A stretch of 5,211 bases of DNA from Methanobacteriota archaeon (GCA_009936765.1 JAACDL010000107.1:1-5211), one strand, 5' to 3'; positions 1-5,211 are shown, counted from the first letter of the stretch. Notes: generated from the letters alone by a model not told the origin. Program-made: numbers and translations.

Positions 1-1669
1 CCGGTTCTTCTCCGTCAACCAATGCAGGAAGACCCTTCTTCTTCCTGATATAATCGGTATAATTGCCGTAATACTTGGTAACGATTCCATCTTGCAATTC
101 CCAGATTTGATTGACTACTTGGTCCAAAAACCATCTGTCGTGACTTACTGTTACGATAGCACCGTCATAGTCAGACAGTGCTTCTTCGAGAGTCTCTTTT
201 GCATCCATGTCCAAGTGATTTGTAGGCTCGTCTAGAAGCAGAAGGTTGTTCTCTTCAAGTAGAATCTTGAGTAGTGCAATACGCGCCCTTTCGCCACCAG
301 AAAGTTTGCCAAGTGGCGTATCAACTTGCTCTTTAGCGAATTGGAAACGGCCTAGTGCTGCACGAATTTCACCATATGACATGTCTGGACGTAAGAGTTC
401 TACTTGCTTCACAGCGTTTAGATTGAAGTCCAGAGTTCTGTGATCTTGGTGATAGTACCCAATAATCGCACCTGGCGCCAAGTCTCTCGAGCCTGAATCT
501 ATTTTTTCATCGCCTGTTATCATTTTCAGAAGAGTGGTTTTTCCTTGCCCATTACCGCCGACAATTCCAATTCTATCACCCTTAGAAATCTCAAGGTCTT
601 GATTATTCAAAATCGGACGCTTTAGACCATCGAACTTCTTTGAAGCCCCCAAGAATTGGATAATATCGTTGCTTGACTTATCTGCCGCTTCCAAATTGAA
701 ACGCAGTCCTTTGCGTTGTTTTGGCTTACGGGCAGTAAGTGCTTTCAGTTCTTGTTGCATCCTCTCTATCATCTTGTGTTTTGCTGAAATAGACTTGTCG
801 AACTTATTTGCCGATTTCATTGAGCGAAGTGCGTTTTGAGTGTGTGAAATCTTCTTCTCTACATTCTTGATTCTATCATCAAGTGCTGCCAAGAAGTTCA
901 TTTTCTGTTTTAGGAACTCTGAATAATTGCCTTTGTAATTCCAGTTACGAAGATTGTCGACCTCTACAATTCTAGTGCAAACTTGGTCTAGGAAATATCT
1001 GTCGTGAGACACGATTAACTGAGCGCCGACGAAGTCATTGATGAATTCCTCAAGCCATTCAGTCGTTTCAATATCCAAGTGATTTGTAGGCTCGTCGAGG
1101 AAGATTACATCTACACCTGCAAGACCAACTAACTGGCGTGCTAAAGCGAGTTTTGCTTTCTCTCCGCCAGACAATTTGTTGACTTTCATCTCCATTGGAT
1201 GCTGGTCTAGTCCAAGCATTTCCAAAATTGCTTTAGCGATATTAGCAACATTTCCACCACCTGAGGCTCCAAGCATAGTTTGGAGTTCAGAGTAACGTTC
1301 CATTACTGGTTGCCAATTGCCTTCATAGAATGAAGGATCAACCATCTGTGCTTCAATCCCAGCAATCTCTTCTTCCAACTCTTGGAATTGTCTACCTTTA
1401 CGAGATAATTCTTCTTCAATTGTTGAATCTTCATCGATATCTCTTATCTGTGTAAGATAAGCAATACGGATTCCTGAAGCGAAATCGATATCTCCTACAT
1501 CCTGCTTTTGCTCGGAAATGGTGTTGAGCAGTGTTGTCTTTCCGGCACCATTGTGACCTACTATTCCAATGCGGTCACCTTCACTGACCATGATATTGAT
1601 GTCCTGTAATACAGTGACTGGCCCGAATGAACGGTCTACACCCTCTACACGGATGAGTTCACGGGACAT
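1..1669 (-). CDS. ABC-F family ATP-binding protein (C-terminus cut by window edge)
   Basis: This is a soluble twin-ATPase of the ABC-F family, whose members bind the ribosomal E site and modulate translation or antibiotic sensitivity; they have no membrane domain. There are 556 codons open from an ATG at 1667-1669 to the left edge with no stop, so the C-terminal tail is missing. Visible order: Walker A GHNGAGKTT (Lys44), signature LSGGE (166-170), Walker B ending DEPTNHLD (Asp192, Glu193), and a charged interdomain linker at about 245-325 rich in Lys, Arg and Met. Then come a second Walker A GGNGQGKTT (Lys377), a second LSGGE (456-460), and a second DEPTNHLD (Asp480, Glu481). Both SHDR switch histidine motifs are present. 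Both ATP sites therefore look active. The start is the first Met before the MSRELIRVEGV strand. No Shine-Dalgarno is visible, so the mRNA may have a short leader. Family assignment is secure; the subfamily and exact role are not. Confidence 0.95.
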   Translation of the reverse strand, partial: MSRELIRVEGVDRSFGPVTVLQDINIMVSEGDRIGIVGHNGAGKTTLLNTISEQKQDVGDIDFASGIRIAYLTQIRDIDEDSTIEEELSRKGRQFQELEEEIAGIEAQMVDPSFYEGNWQPVMERYSELQTMLGASGGGNVANIAKAILEMLGLDQHPMEMKVNKLSGGEKAKLALARQLVGLAGVDVIFLDEPTNHLDIETTEWLEEFINDFVGAQLIVSHDRYFLDQVCTRIVEVDNLRNWNYKGNYSEFLKQKMNFLAALDDRIKNVEKKISHTQNALRSMKSANKFDKSISAKHKMIERMQQELKALTARKPKQRKGLRFNLEAADKSSNDIIQFLGASKKFDGLKRPILNNQDLEISKGDRIGIVGGNGQGKTTLLKMITGDEKIDSGSRDLAPGAIIGYYHQDHRTLDFNLNAVKQVELLRPDMSYGEIRAALGRFQFAKEQVDTPLGKLSGGERARIALLKILLEENNLLLLDEPTNHLDMDAKETLEEALSDYDGAIVTVSHDRWFLDQVVNQIWELQDGIVTKYYGNYTDYIRKKKGLPALVDGEEP

Positions 1670-1677
1670 GTTCCGAG

Positions 1678-1688
1678 GCGGCTGCCGC
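1678..1688. repeat. GC-rich palindrome just upstream of the ABC-F start
   Basis: GCGGC-T-GCCGC is a perfect 5-bp inverted repeat around one central base, ending 8 bases before the ABC-F start codon on the minus strand. It is conspicuously GC-rich in an otherwise AT-rich spacer. It could be a protein-binding site or weak leader structure, but the one-base centre is too tight for a simple RNA hairpin using all pairs. It may also be chance. Confidence 0.3.
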
Positions 1689-1704
1689 TCGCTTATGGAG
1701 TCAC

Positions 1705-1713
1705 CGTATAATC
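1705..1713 (-). promoter_or_regulatory. Possible TATA element for the ABC-F gene
   Basis: On the minus strand this reads GATTATACG, centred about 40 bases upstream of the ABC-F ATG. An archaeal TATA box acts about 26 bases before the transcription start, which would give a leader of roughly 14 bases, consistent with the lack of a ribosome binding site. The match is weak and rests only on position and AT content. Confidence 0.2.
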
Positions 1714-1775
1714 TACGAATACTGAAATCCAATTCTAACTAATTCGTGACCTAAATTACCGTGAAATGAAGATAT

Positions 1776-1816
1776 GATTCCGACTAGTGGAAATTGAAAT
1801 TCCATCTTCCGGAATC
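1776..1816. promoter_or_regulatory. Cluster of GGAA/TTCC half-sites in the divergent intergenic region
   Basis: The spacer between the ABC-F gene and the rightward genes (1670-1905) holds no protein gene I can support. Within it, GATTCC (1776-1781), TGGAA (1788-1792), ATTCCA (1799-1804) and the perfect palindrome TTCCGGAA (1807-1814, extended to GGAATC at 1816) lie in 41 bases. TGGAA/TTCCA form an inverted pair, and GATTCC/GGAATC form another at the outer ends. The arrangement resembles a cluster of operator half-sites for a dimeric regulator, but no regulator is known for it and short AT-rich motifs recur by chance. Confidence 0.25.
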
Positions 1817-1905
1817 TAATCACTGGATTACGTCTAATGCAACGCAATACAGCATTTGACGCAACGAGACAAAGGTACATAGGTGTAGAAGCATAATGGG
1901 TTATC

Positions 1906-2067
1906 ATGGCGAGCGAAGGTAAGGAAACACGTCCAACTGCAGCAGAGTCACTAGTCAAGGCAACCGTAACGGTCCTTGACAAAGTGGATGTAAGAGCGCA
2001 ATTTGACAGAGCATCTATTGAAACAACGAGAAGGCTTGGTGGAAATATAATCACTTTCCTAGCCTAA
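1906..2067 (+). CDS. Small hypothetical protein (53 aa)
   Basis: An ATG-to-TAA frame of 54 codons encodes a soluble, charged peptide beginning MASEGKETRPTAAESLVK and ending GGNIITFLA. It has no signal peptide, membrane segment, cysteine or recognisable motif. The middle (about 15-45) could form a helix or a mixed alpha/beta unit. Its synonymous codon use resembles the neighbouring genes, and its residue composition is protein-like, unlike the Ser/Leu-rich reading on the opposite strand. An in-frame TAA at 1894-1896 makes this ATG the first possible start. No convincing Shine-Dalgarno is present; GGTACATAG at 1874-1882 lies at a distance that would suit a leaderless transcript. It stands 40 bases upstream of the exporter gene on the same strand and may be cotranscribed. 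I do not recognise the family. Confidence 0.5.
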   Translation: MASEGKETRPTAAESLVKATVTVLDKVDVRAQFDRASIETTRRLGGNIITFLA

Positions 2068-2107
2068 TCAAGCAAAAGGTCTTGGACACTAGCACTCTAC
2101 GAGAGTC

Positions 2108-2716
2108 GTGGACATAACTGCGATCTCAGCGGCTGCCGTGATGTTCATTCTCGGTGCTACATCCCCGGGTCCATCTTTGGCAGTAGTTTTGCGTAACACC
2201 ATGATTGGTGGACGTAGCAGGGGGCTTGCTTGTGCAGTAGGTCATGGTATTGGCTTTGGGTTCTATGCGGTATCTGTTGTCTTTGGATTAGTTGCAATAA
2301 TGGAGAACAACCCGAATTTATTCACAATAATGCAAATCCTTGGTGGATTATTTCTATTGTACTTAGGAATTGAAATTATCCGCAGTGAAGAAAAAGAAAT
2401 TGAACATTCGGAAGGGAAGCGCGAAGGCTTTGTTGAAGGTTTTTTCATCGCATTCCTCAACCCTAAGATTGCAGTATTCATGCTAGCGGTATTGTCCAGC
2501 GTTCTAGACCCATCAATGTCCAGTGACACCAAATGGATAATTGCAGGCATGGGAATGACGATTGATACAGTATGGTATGTACTGGTAGCTCTGATTCTTT
2601 CTAACTCATCTATGCTGACAAAAATTGAGAATAATCAACGATTACTAAATCAAATAACTGGAGTTTTAATGATTGGTTTAGCAATATGGACTGCATACAA
2701 ATTATCTGGACTTTGA
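2108..2716 (+). CDS. LysE/RhtB family transporter (amino-acid or metabolite exporter)
   Basis: This is a 202-residue integral membrane protein of the LysE superfamily, which exports amino acids such as lysine, threonine or homoserine lactone and related small solutes across the cytoplasmic membrane. The signs are the SPGPS motif in the first helix (residues 19-23, family consensus TPGP), a Gly-rich second helix with GHGIGFGF (45-52), a charged cytoplasmic loop (92-107), and FLNPK (116-120) opening the fourth helix. Six hydrophobic segments lie near 4-24, 39-65, 71-91, 108-135, 144-168 and 180-200. Length is typical. The GTG start is preferred because the next ATG (codon 12) would cut the first helix short; GAGAG just upstream is a weak ribosome binding site. 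TGA is the stop. Substrate cannot be told from sequence. It stands 38 bases before fpg. Confidence 0.9.
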   Translation: MDITAISAAAVMFILGATSPGPSLAVVLRNTMIGGRSRGLACAVGHGIGFGFYAVSVVFGLVAIMENNPNLFTIMQILGGLFLLYLGIEIIRSEEKEIEHSEGKREGFVEGFFIAFLNPKIAVFMLAVLSSVLDPSMSSDTKWIIAGMGMTIDTVWYVLVALILSNSSMLTKIENNQRLLNQITGVLMIGLAIWTAYKLSGL

Positions 2717-2717
2717 C

Positions 2718-2736
2718 ACATCAATACTATTGATGT
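2718..2736. repeat. Perfect inverted repeat between the exporter gene and fpg
   Basis: ACATCAAT (2718-2725) and ATTGATGT (2729-2736) are perfect complements separated by ACT. The repeat starts one base after the exporter stop codon and ends 18 bases before the fpg ATG. In RNA it would give an 8-bp, AT-rich stem with a 3-base loop. No T-run follows, so a classical intrinsic terminator is not supported. Its place at about -37 to -19 from the fpg ATG, where a leaderless archaeal promoter would sit, also suits an operator. Confidence 0.5.
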
Positions 2737-2754
2737 CAAGCCAAACCACCCACC

Positions 2755-3558
2755 ATGCCTGAACTCCCAGAGGTCGAAACTGTCCGTACTGGATTGTCTC
2801 GTTCATGGATTGGCAAGCGAATAGAAGGTGTCGAGTTACGTCGTGAAGGTTTGCGTTTCCCTTTCCCTGAAGGTCTAGAGAAACGCTTGACTGGTCAAAA
2901 GATAACCGATATCAGAAGGCGGGCCAAGTATCTCTTAATCGATCTTGACAATGATGATATTCTTCTATCGCATTTAGGAATGAGTGGCAAATGGACTCTC
3001 GATGCAAGTGAATGTGATGGTAAACATGACCATGTTGTAATCCATCTCGATGACGGTAGCATGTCGGTCTACAACGACCCTAGAAGATTCTGAGTTCTGG
3101 ATATATTCACAGGTACATCTCACAAATTACTAGACCATTTAGGGCCTGAGCCATTAGAGAAATGGACTGCTGAAGACCTATATGAGAAATTACAAAGAAG
3201 AAAAAGCCCAATCAAAATCTGCATACTTGACCAAAAGGTAGTGGTTGGAGTTGGCAATATCTATGCTTGTGAAGCTCTGAATAGAAGCCACATATCTCCA
3301 ACACGTAAGGCGAATAAAGTGACAAAGAAAGAATGTCAAGTGCTAGTGAATGAAATCAAAGTTATTCTAGCAGAGGCAATACAAGCCGGAGGCTCTACAC
3401 TGAGAGATTTCGCTGGTGTTGATGGCACTCTGGGATATTTCCCTCACCAATTCAGGGTCTACGACAAAGAGGGTTCTGAATGTGAGTGTGGTGGAATAGT
3501 AGAGAGATTAGTCCAAGGCGGACGCTCTACATTCTGGTGCCCTTCATGCCAGATATAA
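2755..3558 (+). pseudogene. mutM: Formamidopyrimidine-DNA glycosylase (Fpg/MutM), interrupted by an in-frame TGA
   Basis: Fpg excises 8-oxoguanine and formamidopyrimidines and cleaves the abasic site. The full frame is 268 codons including the stop, close to the 269-residue E. coli enzyme, with TGA at codon 113 (3091-3093). Before the TGA are MPELPEVET (catalytic Pro2 exposed after Met removal, Glu3), Lys58 in the AKYLL strand, HLGMSG (73-78) and DPRRF (108-112). After it, still in frame, are LGPEPL, the helix-two-turn-helix segment GVGNIYACE (Asn168), GGSTLRDF, GYF and a C-terminal zinc finger with Arg257. The Cys pattern is C243-x-C245-x16-C262-x2-C265; the first knuckle is one residue shorter than the usual C-x2-C. 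The missing residue is the Gly following DPRRF, so GGA to TGA is one base change. As read it yields 2755-3093 (112 aa, lacking the DNA-binding half) and an open fragment after 3094. Recent inactivation or a sequencing error are both possible. Confidence 0.93.
3091..3093 (+). other. In-frame TGA at the conserved glycine of Fpg
   Basis: Codon 113 of fpg is TGA, where relatives have Gly directly after DPRRF. All 154 following codons stay open and homologous up to the TAA at 3556-3558. TGA serves as a normal stop in the exporter gene, both SCO genes and TFS here, so it is not a general sense codon in this genome. Confidence 0.95.
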
Positions 3559-4158
3559 TCAATAATGCTTGAGAACTGTTCTAACATCCTCTACAAAGAG
3601 ATCTGTTGGAAAATCATAATCACTCCATACCACTCTTCCCTTTAGCGCTCTGTCGAGGATGTAAGTAGGGCTAGTATGAGCCACAGTGTAGCCTTCCTCT
3701 GAATCGTCTTCCTGTTCAAATGGACCAACGCCATATGTATCATAAACCATCTTTAGAGCTTCTTCACTACCGGTTAGATGAGGCCAATCATACCCTCTAT
3801 CTTCAGTCCAATTCTGAAGTTTAGAAGGTGAATCGGTTCTCCAATCTACCGTTACAGAGACTATGCTAATTTGTTCTAACTCATCCTCAGTAAGAGTATC
3901 TTGAATTGTCTTGATATTCTGACTAGTTACGGGGCACGTCTCATCACATCGGGTAAACATGAATACAAGGATTACGACCTTCCCTTTTTGATCATCAAGA
4001 CTCCATAAATCTCCGTCTGCACTTTCAAGAGTAAATCTGTAAGTATTGCTTCCATCTAAATCACGCCCATGGTAGGATATGATTTCTTCTTCCTCATCAT
4101 CAGACATACATCCAGGAAGTACGATTACCAGAGCCAAGAAAAATGCCGTGAATCTCAT
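3559..4158 (-). CDS. SCO1/SenC-family lipoprotein, downstream copy of the tandem pair
   Basis: This 199-residue lipoprotein has a thioredoxin-like fold of the SCO1/SenC/PrrC family, which delivers copper to the CuA site of haem-copper oxidases or acts as a thiol reductase outside the membrane. A short hydrophobic signal ends in the lipobox LPGC (Cys17 as lipid anchor), followed by an acidic tether (DDEEEE). The copper/redox motif is C71-DET-C75 followed by Pro. The distal metal-ligand His is His161 in TVAHTSPTYILD, and VTVDWRTDSP (about 102-111) matches the family VSVDPxxDTP strand. All three expected ligands are present. A strong Shine-Dalgarno GAGGTGA (4165-4171) lies 6 bases before the ATG, inside the end of the upstream paralogue; only one base separates that gene's stop from this start, so translational coupling is likely. 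The stop abuts the fpg stop. No oxidase gene is in view. Confidence 0.92.
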   Translation of the reverse strand: MRFTAFFLALVIVLPGCMSDDEEEEIISYHGRDLDGSNTYRFTLESADGDLWSLDDQKGKVVILVFMFTRCDETCPVTSQNIKTIQDTLTEDELEQISIVSVTVDWRTDSPSKLQNWTEDRGYDWPHLTGSEEALKMVYDTYGVGPFEQEDDSEEGYTVAHTSPTYILDRALKGRVVWSDYDFPTDLFVEDVRTVLKHY

Positions 4159-4159
4159 A

Positions 4160-4735
4160 TCAACTCACCTCAATTACGGTGCGTAGATCTTCCATGAAAA
4201 GGTCAATTGGCCAGTCGTATTCACTCCAAACAACTCGGCCCTTTAGATTAGAATCCAGGATGTAAACCGGTTGCAGATGGATGTCTTGGTATTCTTCTTC
4301 ATCATACGGCACTATATCATATTCAGAATATGTGTTTTTGATTTGATCTGAGTTCCAATCGGTTAGGTGCGGCCAATCATACCCCATCTCGCTGGACCAG
4401 TTTCGAAGAACCTCTGGGGAGTCATGCCTCCAATCGATTGTTACAGAGATGAAAGATACTTGCTGCAATTCATCGTTACTAAGTTGAGATTTTATTTCCT
4501 TTAAGTTCTGTGAAATTAGCAAACATACATCATCACATCTGGTGTATACGAAGGCTAACACTACTACTTTCCCGTCATCGTCAGCGAGAGAATATGTAGA
4601 CTGGTTTTGGTCGCTTAGTGTGAACTTATAGACATTCATCTCATCAAGATCTTTGCCATTAAAATCAAGGCTTTCTTCTGAAAAGCAACCTGGTATGAGC
4701 AATAGCAAACAAGCGAGTAGTACTCGGACTTGCAT
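4160..4735 (-). CDS. SCO1/SenC-family lipoprotein, upstream copy of the tandem pair
   Basis: This is a 191-residue paralogue of the following gene; the two share roughly half their residues by eye, with blocks such as GYDWPHLT and LKGRVVWS unchanged. Features are a signal peptide with lipobox IPGC (Cys17), C67-DDV-C71 in YTRCDDVC, VTIDWRHDSP (98-107) and His153 in DIHLQPVYILD. The ligand set is complete, but the residue after the second Cys is Leu rather than the usual Pro, and the loop before His153 is shorter than in the partner. The two copies may thus differ in partner or redox role. I choose the ATG at 4733-4735 because it gives a normal signal peptide; a TTG at 4739-4741 would add two residues (end 4741). 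GAGTGAT (4741-4747), overlapping the TFS stop, is a plausible ribosome binding site 5 bases upstream. It is likely cotranscribed with TFS and the other copy. Confidence 0.92.
   Translation of the reverse strand: MQVRVLLACLLLLIPGCFSEESLDFNGKDLDEMNVYKFTLSDQNQSTYSLADDDGKVVVLAFVYTRCDDVCLLISQNLKEIKSQLSNDELQQVSFISVTIDWRHDSPEVLRNWSSEMGYDWPHLTDWNSDQIKNTYSEYDIVPYDEEEYQDIHLQPVYILDSNLKGRVVWSEYDWPIDLFMEDLRTVIEVS
4165..4171 (-). promoter_or_regulatory. Shine-Dalgarno site of the downstream SCO gene
   Basis: GAGGTGA on the minus strand matches the archaeal anti-Shine-Dalgarno core and sits 6 bases before the ATG at 4158. It overlaps the final codons of the upstream SCO gene. It is the only strong ribosome binding site in the window; the others are weak or absent, which suits leaderless or short-leader first genes and SD-led internal operon genes. 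Confidence 0.7.
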
Positions 4736-4745
4736 ATTCAATCAC

Positions 4746-5099
4746 TCAGTATTCTCTCCAACCGTTGCCACAGTCCTTGCATGTTAGCATACGTGTTTCC
4801 GGTTCATCAGACGCACGAGTTTGCTCAAGATAGGAATATACTTCGACGCAGTCACATTTTGGACACATGTAATCTCCAACAGTTAGTACGCCCTTCATTT
4901 CGTCTGAATCTTTGATAACTTCGTAAGTACGAGTCTCGGCTTTGGTTGAAGAACTAGCTTTAGACAGGTCGACTTCCTTACCATCGACTCCCTTTACCTT
5001 CACATGTTCTGGGCCTTGATAGCCACATTTGTAATTGGTGCAATTGATTACACCAGATGGTGTAGGGAATGCCAAAGTACCACACTCAGGGCAGAACAT
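4746..5099 (-). CDS. tfs: Archaeal transcription factor S (TFS, TFIIS-like RNA cleavage factor)
   Basis: TFS enters the secondary channel of archaeal RNA polymerase and stimulates cleavage of backtracked transcripts, rescuing stalled complexes and aiding fidelity. The 117-residue protein has an N-terminal zinc ribbon (C3-x2-C6, C20-x4-C25), a variable charged linker (about 30-75), and a C-terminal TFIIS-type ribbon (C79-x2-C82, C107-x2-C110). Its hairpin QTRASDEPET carries the catalytic acidic pair Asp98-Glu99. The ending CGNGWREY is diagnostic. The second half of the N-terminal ribbon has four residues between its cysteines, wider than the common short spacing, and Cys84 is an extra cysteine beside the second ribbon. 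The ATG is the natural start because MFCPECG begins the first ribbon. No Shine-Dalgarno is seen. It appears to be the first gene of a cluster with two SCO lipoproteins, 10 bases ahead of the first, though their functions are unrelated. Confidence 0.97.
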   Translation of the reverse strand: MFCPECGTLAFPTPSGVINCTNYKCGYQGPEHVKVKGVDGKEVDLSKASSSTKAETRTYEVIKDSDEMKGVLTVGDYMCPKCDCVEVYSYLEQTRASDEPETRMLTCKDCGNGWREY

Positions 5100-5120
5100 A
5101 AGAACAGGTCAAGGATTAGA

Positions 5121-5129
5121 CATATCAAC
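5121..5129 (-). promoter_or_regulatory. Possible TATA element for TFS
   Basis: On the minus strand GTTGATATG is centred about 26 bases upstream of the TFS ATG, the spacing expected if the transcript starts at or next to the start codon. With no ribosome binding site before TFS, a leaderless transcript is plausible. The motif itself is a weak TATA match. Confidence 0.2.
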
Positions 5130-5152
5130 ATTTGTGATGAACCACCAGCAAT

Positions 5153-5211
5153 TCATTCATCAAGGGGGGGCTTCTGGACTACCATATGTGGCTGTGGTAT
5201 GACTGGAGATC
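5153..5211 (-). CDS. Possible C-terminal end of an unidentified minus-strand gene
   Basis: One minus-strand frame is open from the window edge to a TGA at 5153-5155, giving 18 codons that read SPVIPQPHMVVQKPPLDE. The proline-rich tail is more protein-like than the tryptophan-rich reading of the opposite strand. It would be codirectional with TFS and end 53 bases before it. It includes a run of seven G on the plus strand (5164-5170), read as Pro-Pro here. Two other minus frames also stop within this stretch, so the choice is tentative and no family can be named. Confidence 0.25.
   Translation of the reverse strand, partial: SPVIPQPHMVVQKPPLDE

Noticed and set aside
246..443. Plus-strand open frame inside the ABC-F gene
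   Set aside because: It is antisense to the second signature motif of the ATPase, and its composition is that of a shadow frame.
1713..2054. Minus-strand open frame of 113 codons
   Set aside because: It is Ser/Leu-rich with no motif, runs antisense to the better-supported 53-codon plus-strand frame and through the divergent spacer, and would place a gene across the likely promoter region. It is best read as a shadow frame.
2263..2550. Minus-strand open frame inside the LysE-type exporter gene
   Set aside because: It is fully antisense to conserved membrane helices, with no motif or start signal.
2718..2736. Intrinsic transcription terminator
   Set aside because: The inverted repeat is AT-rich and is followed by CAAGCC rather than a T-run, so the usual terminator signature is absent.
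3091..3093. TGA recoded as glycine genome-wide (as in Gracilibacteria/SR1) or as selenocysteine
   Set aside because: TGA ends the exporter, both SCO genes and TFS at sensible family lengths. The 556 ABC-F codons use only GGN for Gly. Selenocysteine is not expected at this Gly position and no SECIS-like structure was evident.
3241..3558. Independent gene starting at the GTG within fpg
   Set aside because: The GTG is a conserved Val in the Fpg strand leading to GVGNIYA, and the AAAGG before it encodes the conserved DQK. The fragment lacks the catalytic N-terminus, so it is simply the second half of fpg.
4730..4915. Plus-strand open frame opposite the TFS gene
   Set aside because: It is antisense to the catalytic zinc ribbon of TFS and has no recognisable protein features.
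5137..5202. Plus-strand mini-ORF MNHQQFIHQGG...
   Set aside because: It has only 21 codons, sits over the presumed TFS promoter, and shows no ribosome binding site or recognisable motif.

Overview
The window looks like a piece of a moderately AT-rich euryarchaeal chromosome, most plausibly a planktonic lineage of the Marine Group II/III (Poseidoniales-like) kind. The strongest evidence is a clear archaeal transcription factor S gene at the right end. Two acidic SCO-type lipoproteins with short signal peptides and an LPGC/IPGC lipobox fit this too. Beside them lie genes of bacterial affinity (formamidopyrimidine-DNA glycosylase, a LysE/RhtB exporter, an ABC-F ATPase), a mix common in surface-ocean archaea. 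The lineage is an inference from gene content, because no rRNA or other decisive marker is present.

Layout: (1) 1-1669, minus strand, is a nearly complete ABC-F ATPase whose C-terminus runs off the left edge. (2) 1670-1905 is a divergent intergenic region with short palindromes and a cluster of GGAA/TTCC half-sites. (3) 1906-3558, plus strand, holds a small unrecognised ORF of 53 codons, a six-helix LysE-type exporter, and an fpg/mutM gene with an in-frame TGA at codon 113 but otherwise intact to its normal end. (4) 3559-5099, minus strand, is a tight cluster: TFS first, then two tandem SCO1/SenC-like thioredoxin-fold lipoproteins with 1-10 bases between genes. The fpg stop (3556-3558) directly abuts the stop of the convergent SCO gene (3559-3561). 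(5) 5100-5211 carries a possible TFS promoter and perhaps the last 18 codons of another minus-strand gene.

Functionally the window is mixed housekeeping: ribosome-associated ATPase, metabolite export, oxidised-base repair, copper delivery or thiol redox at the membrane, and RNA polymerase rescue. No mobile element, CRISPR array or RNA gene was seen, and nothing suggests a new defence or biosynthetic system. The observation most worth following up is the single TGA that replaces a near-invariant glycine codon of Fpg, just after the DPRRF motif. The tandem SCO pair, the perfect inverted repeat between lysE and fpg, and the shortened C-x-C zinc knuckle of Fpg come next.
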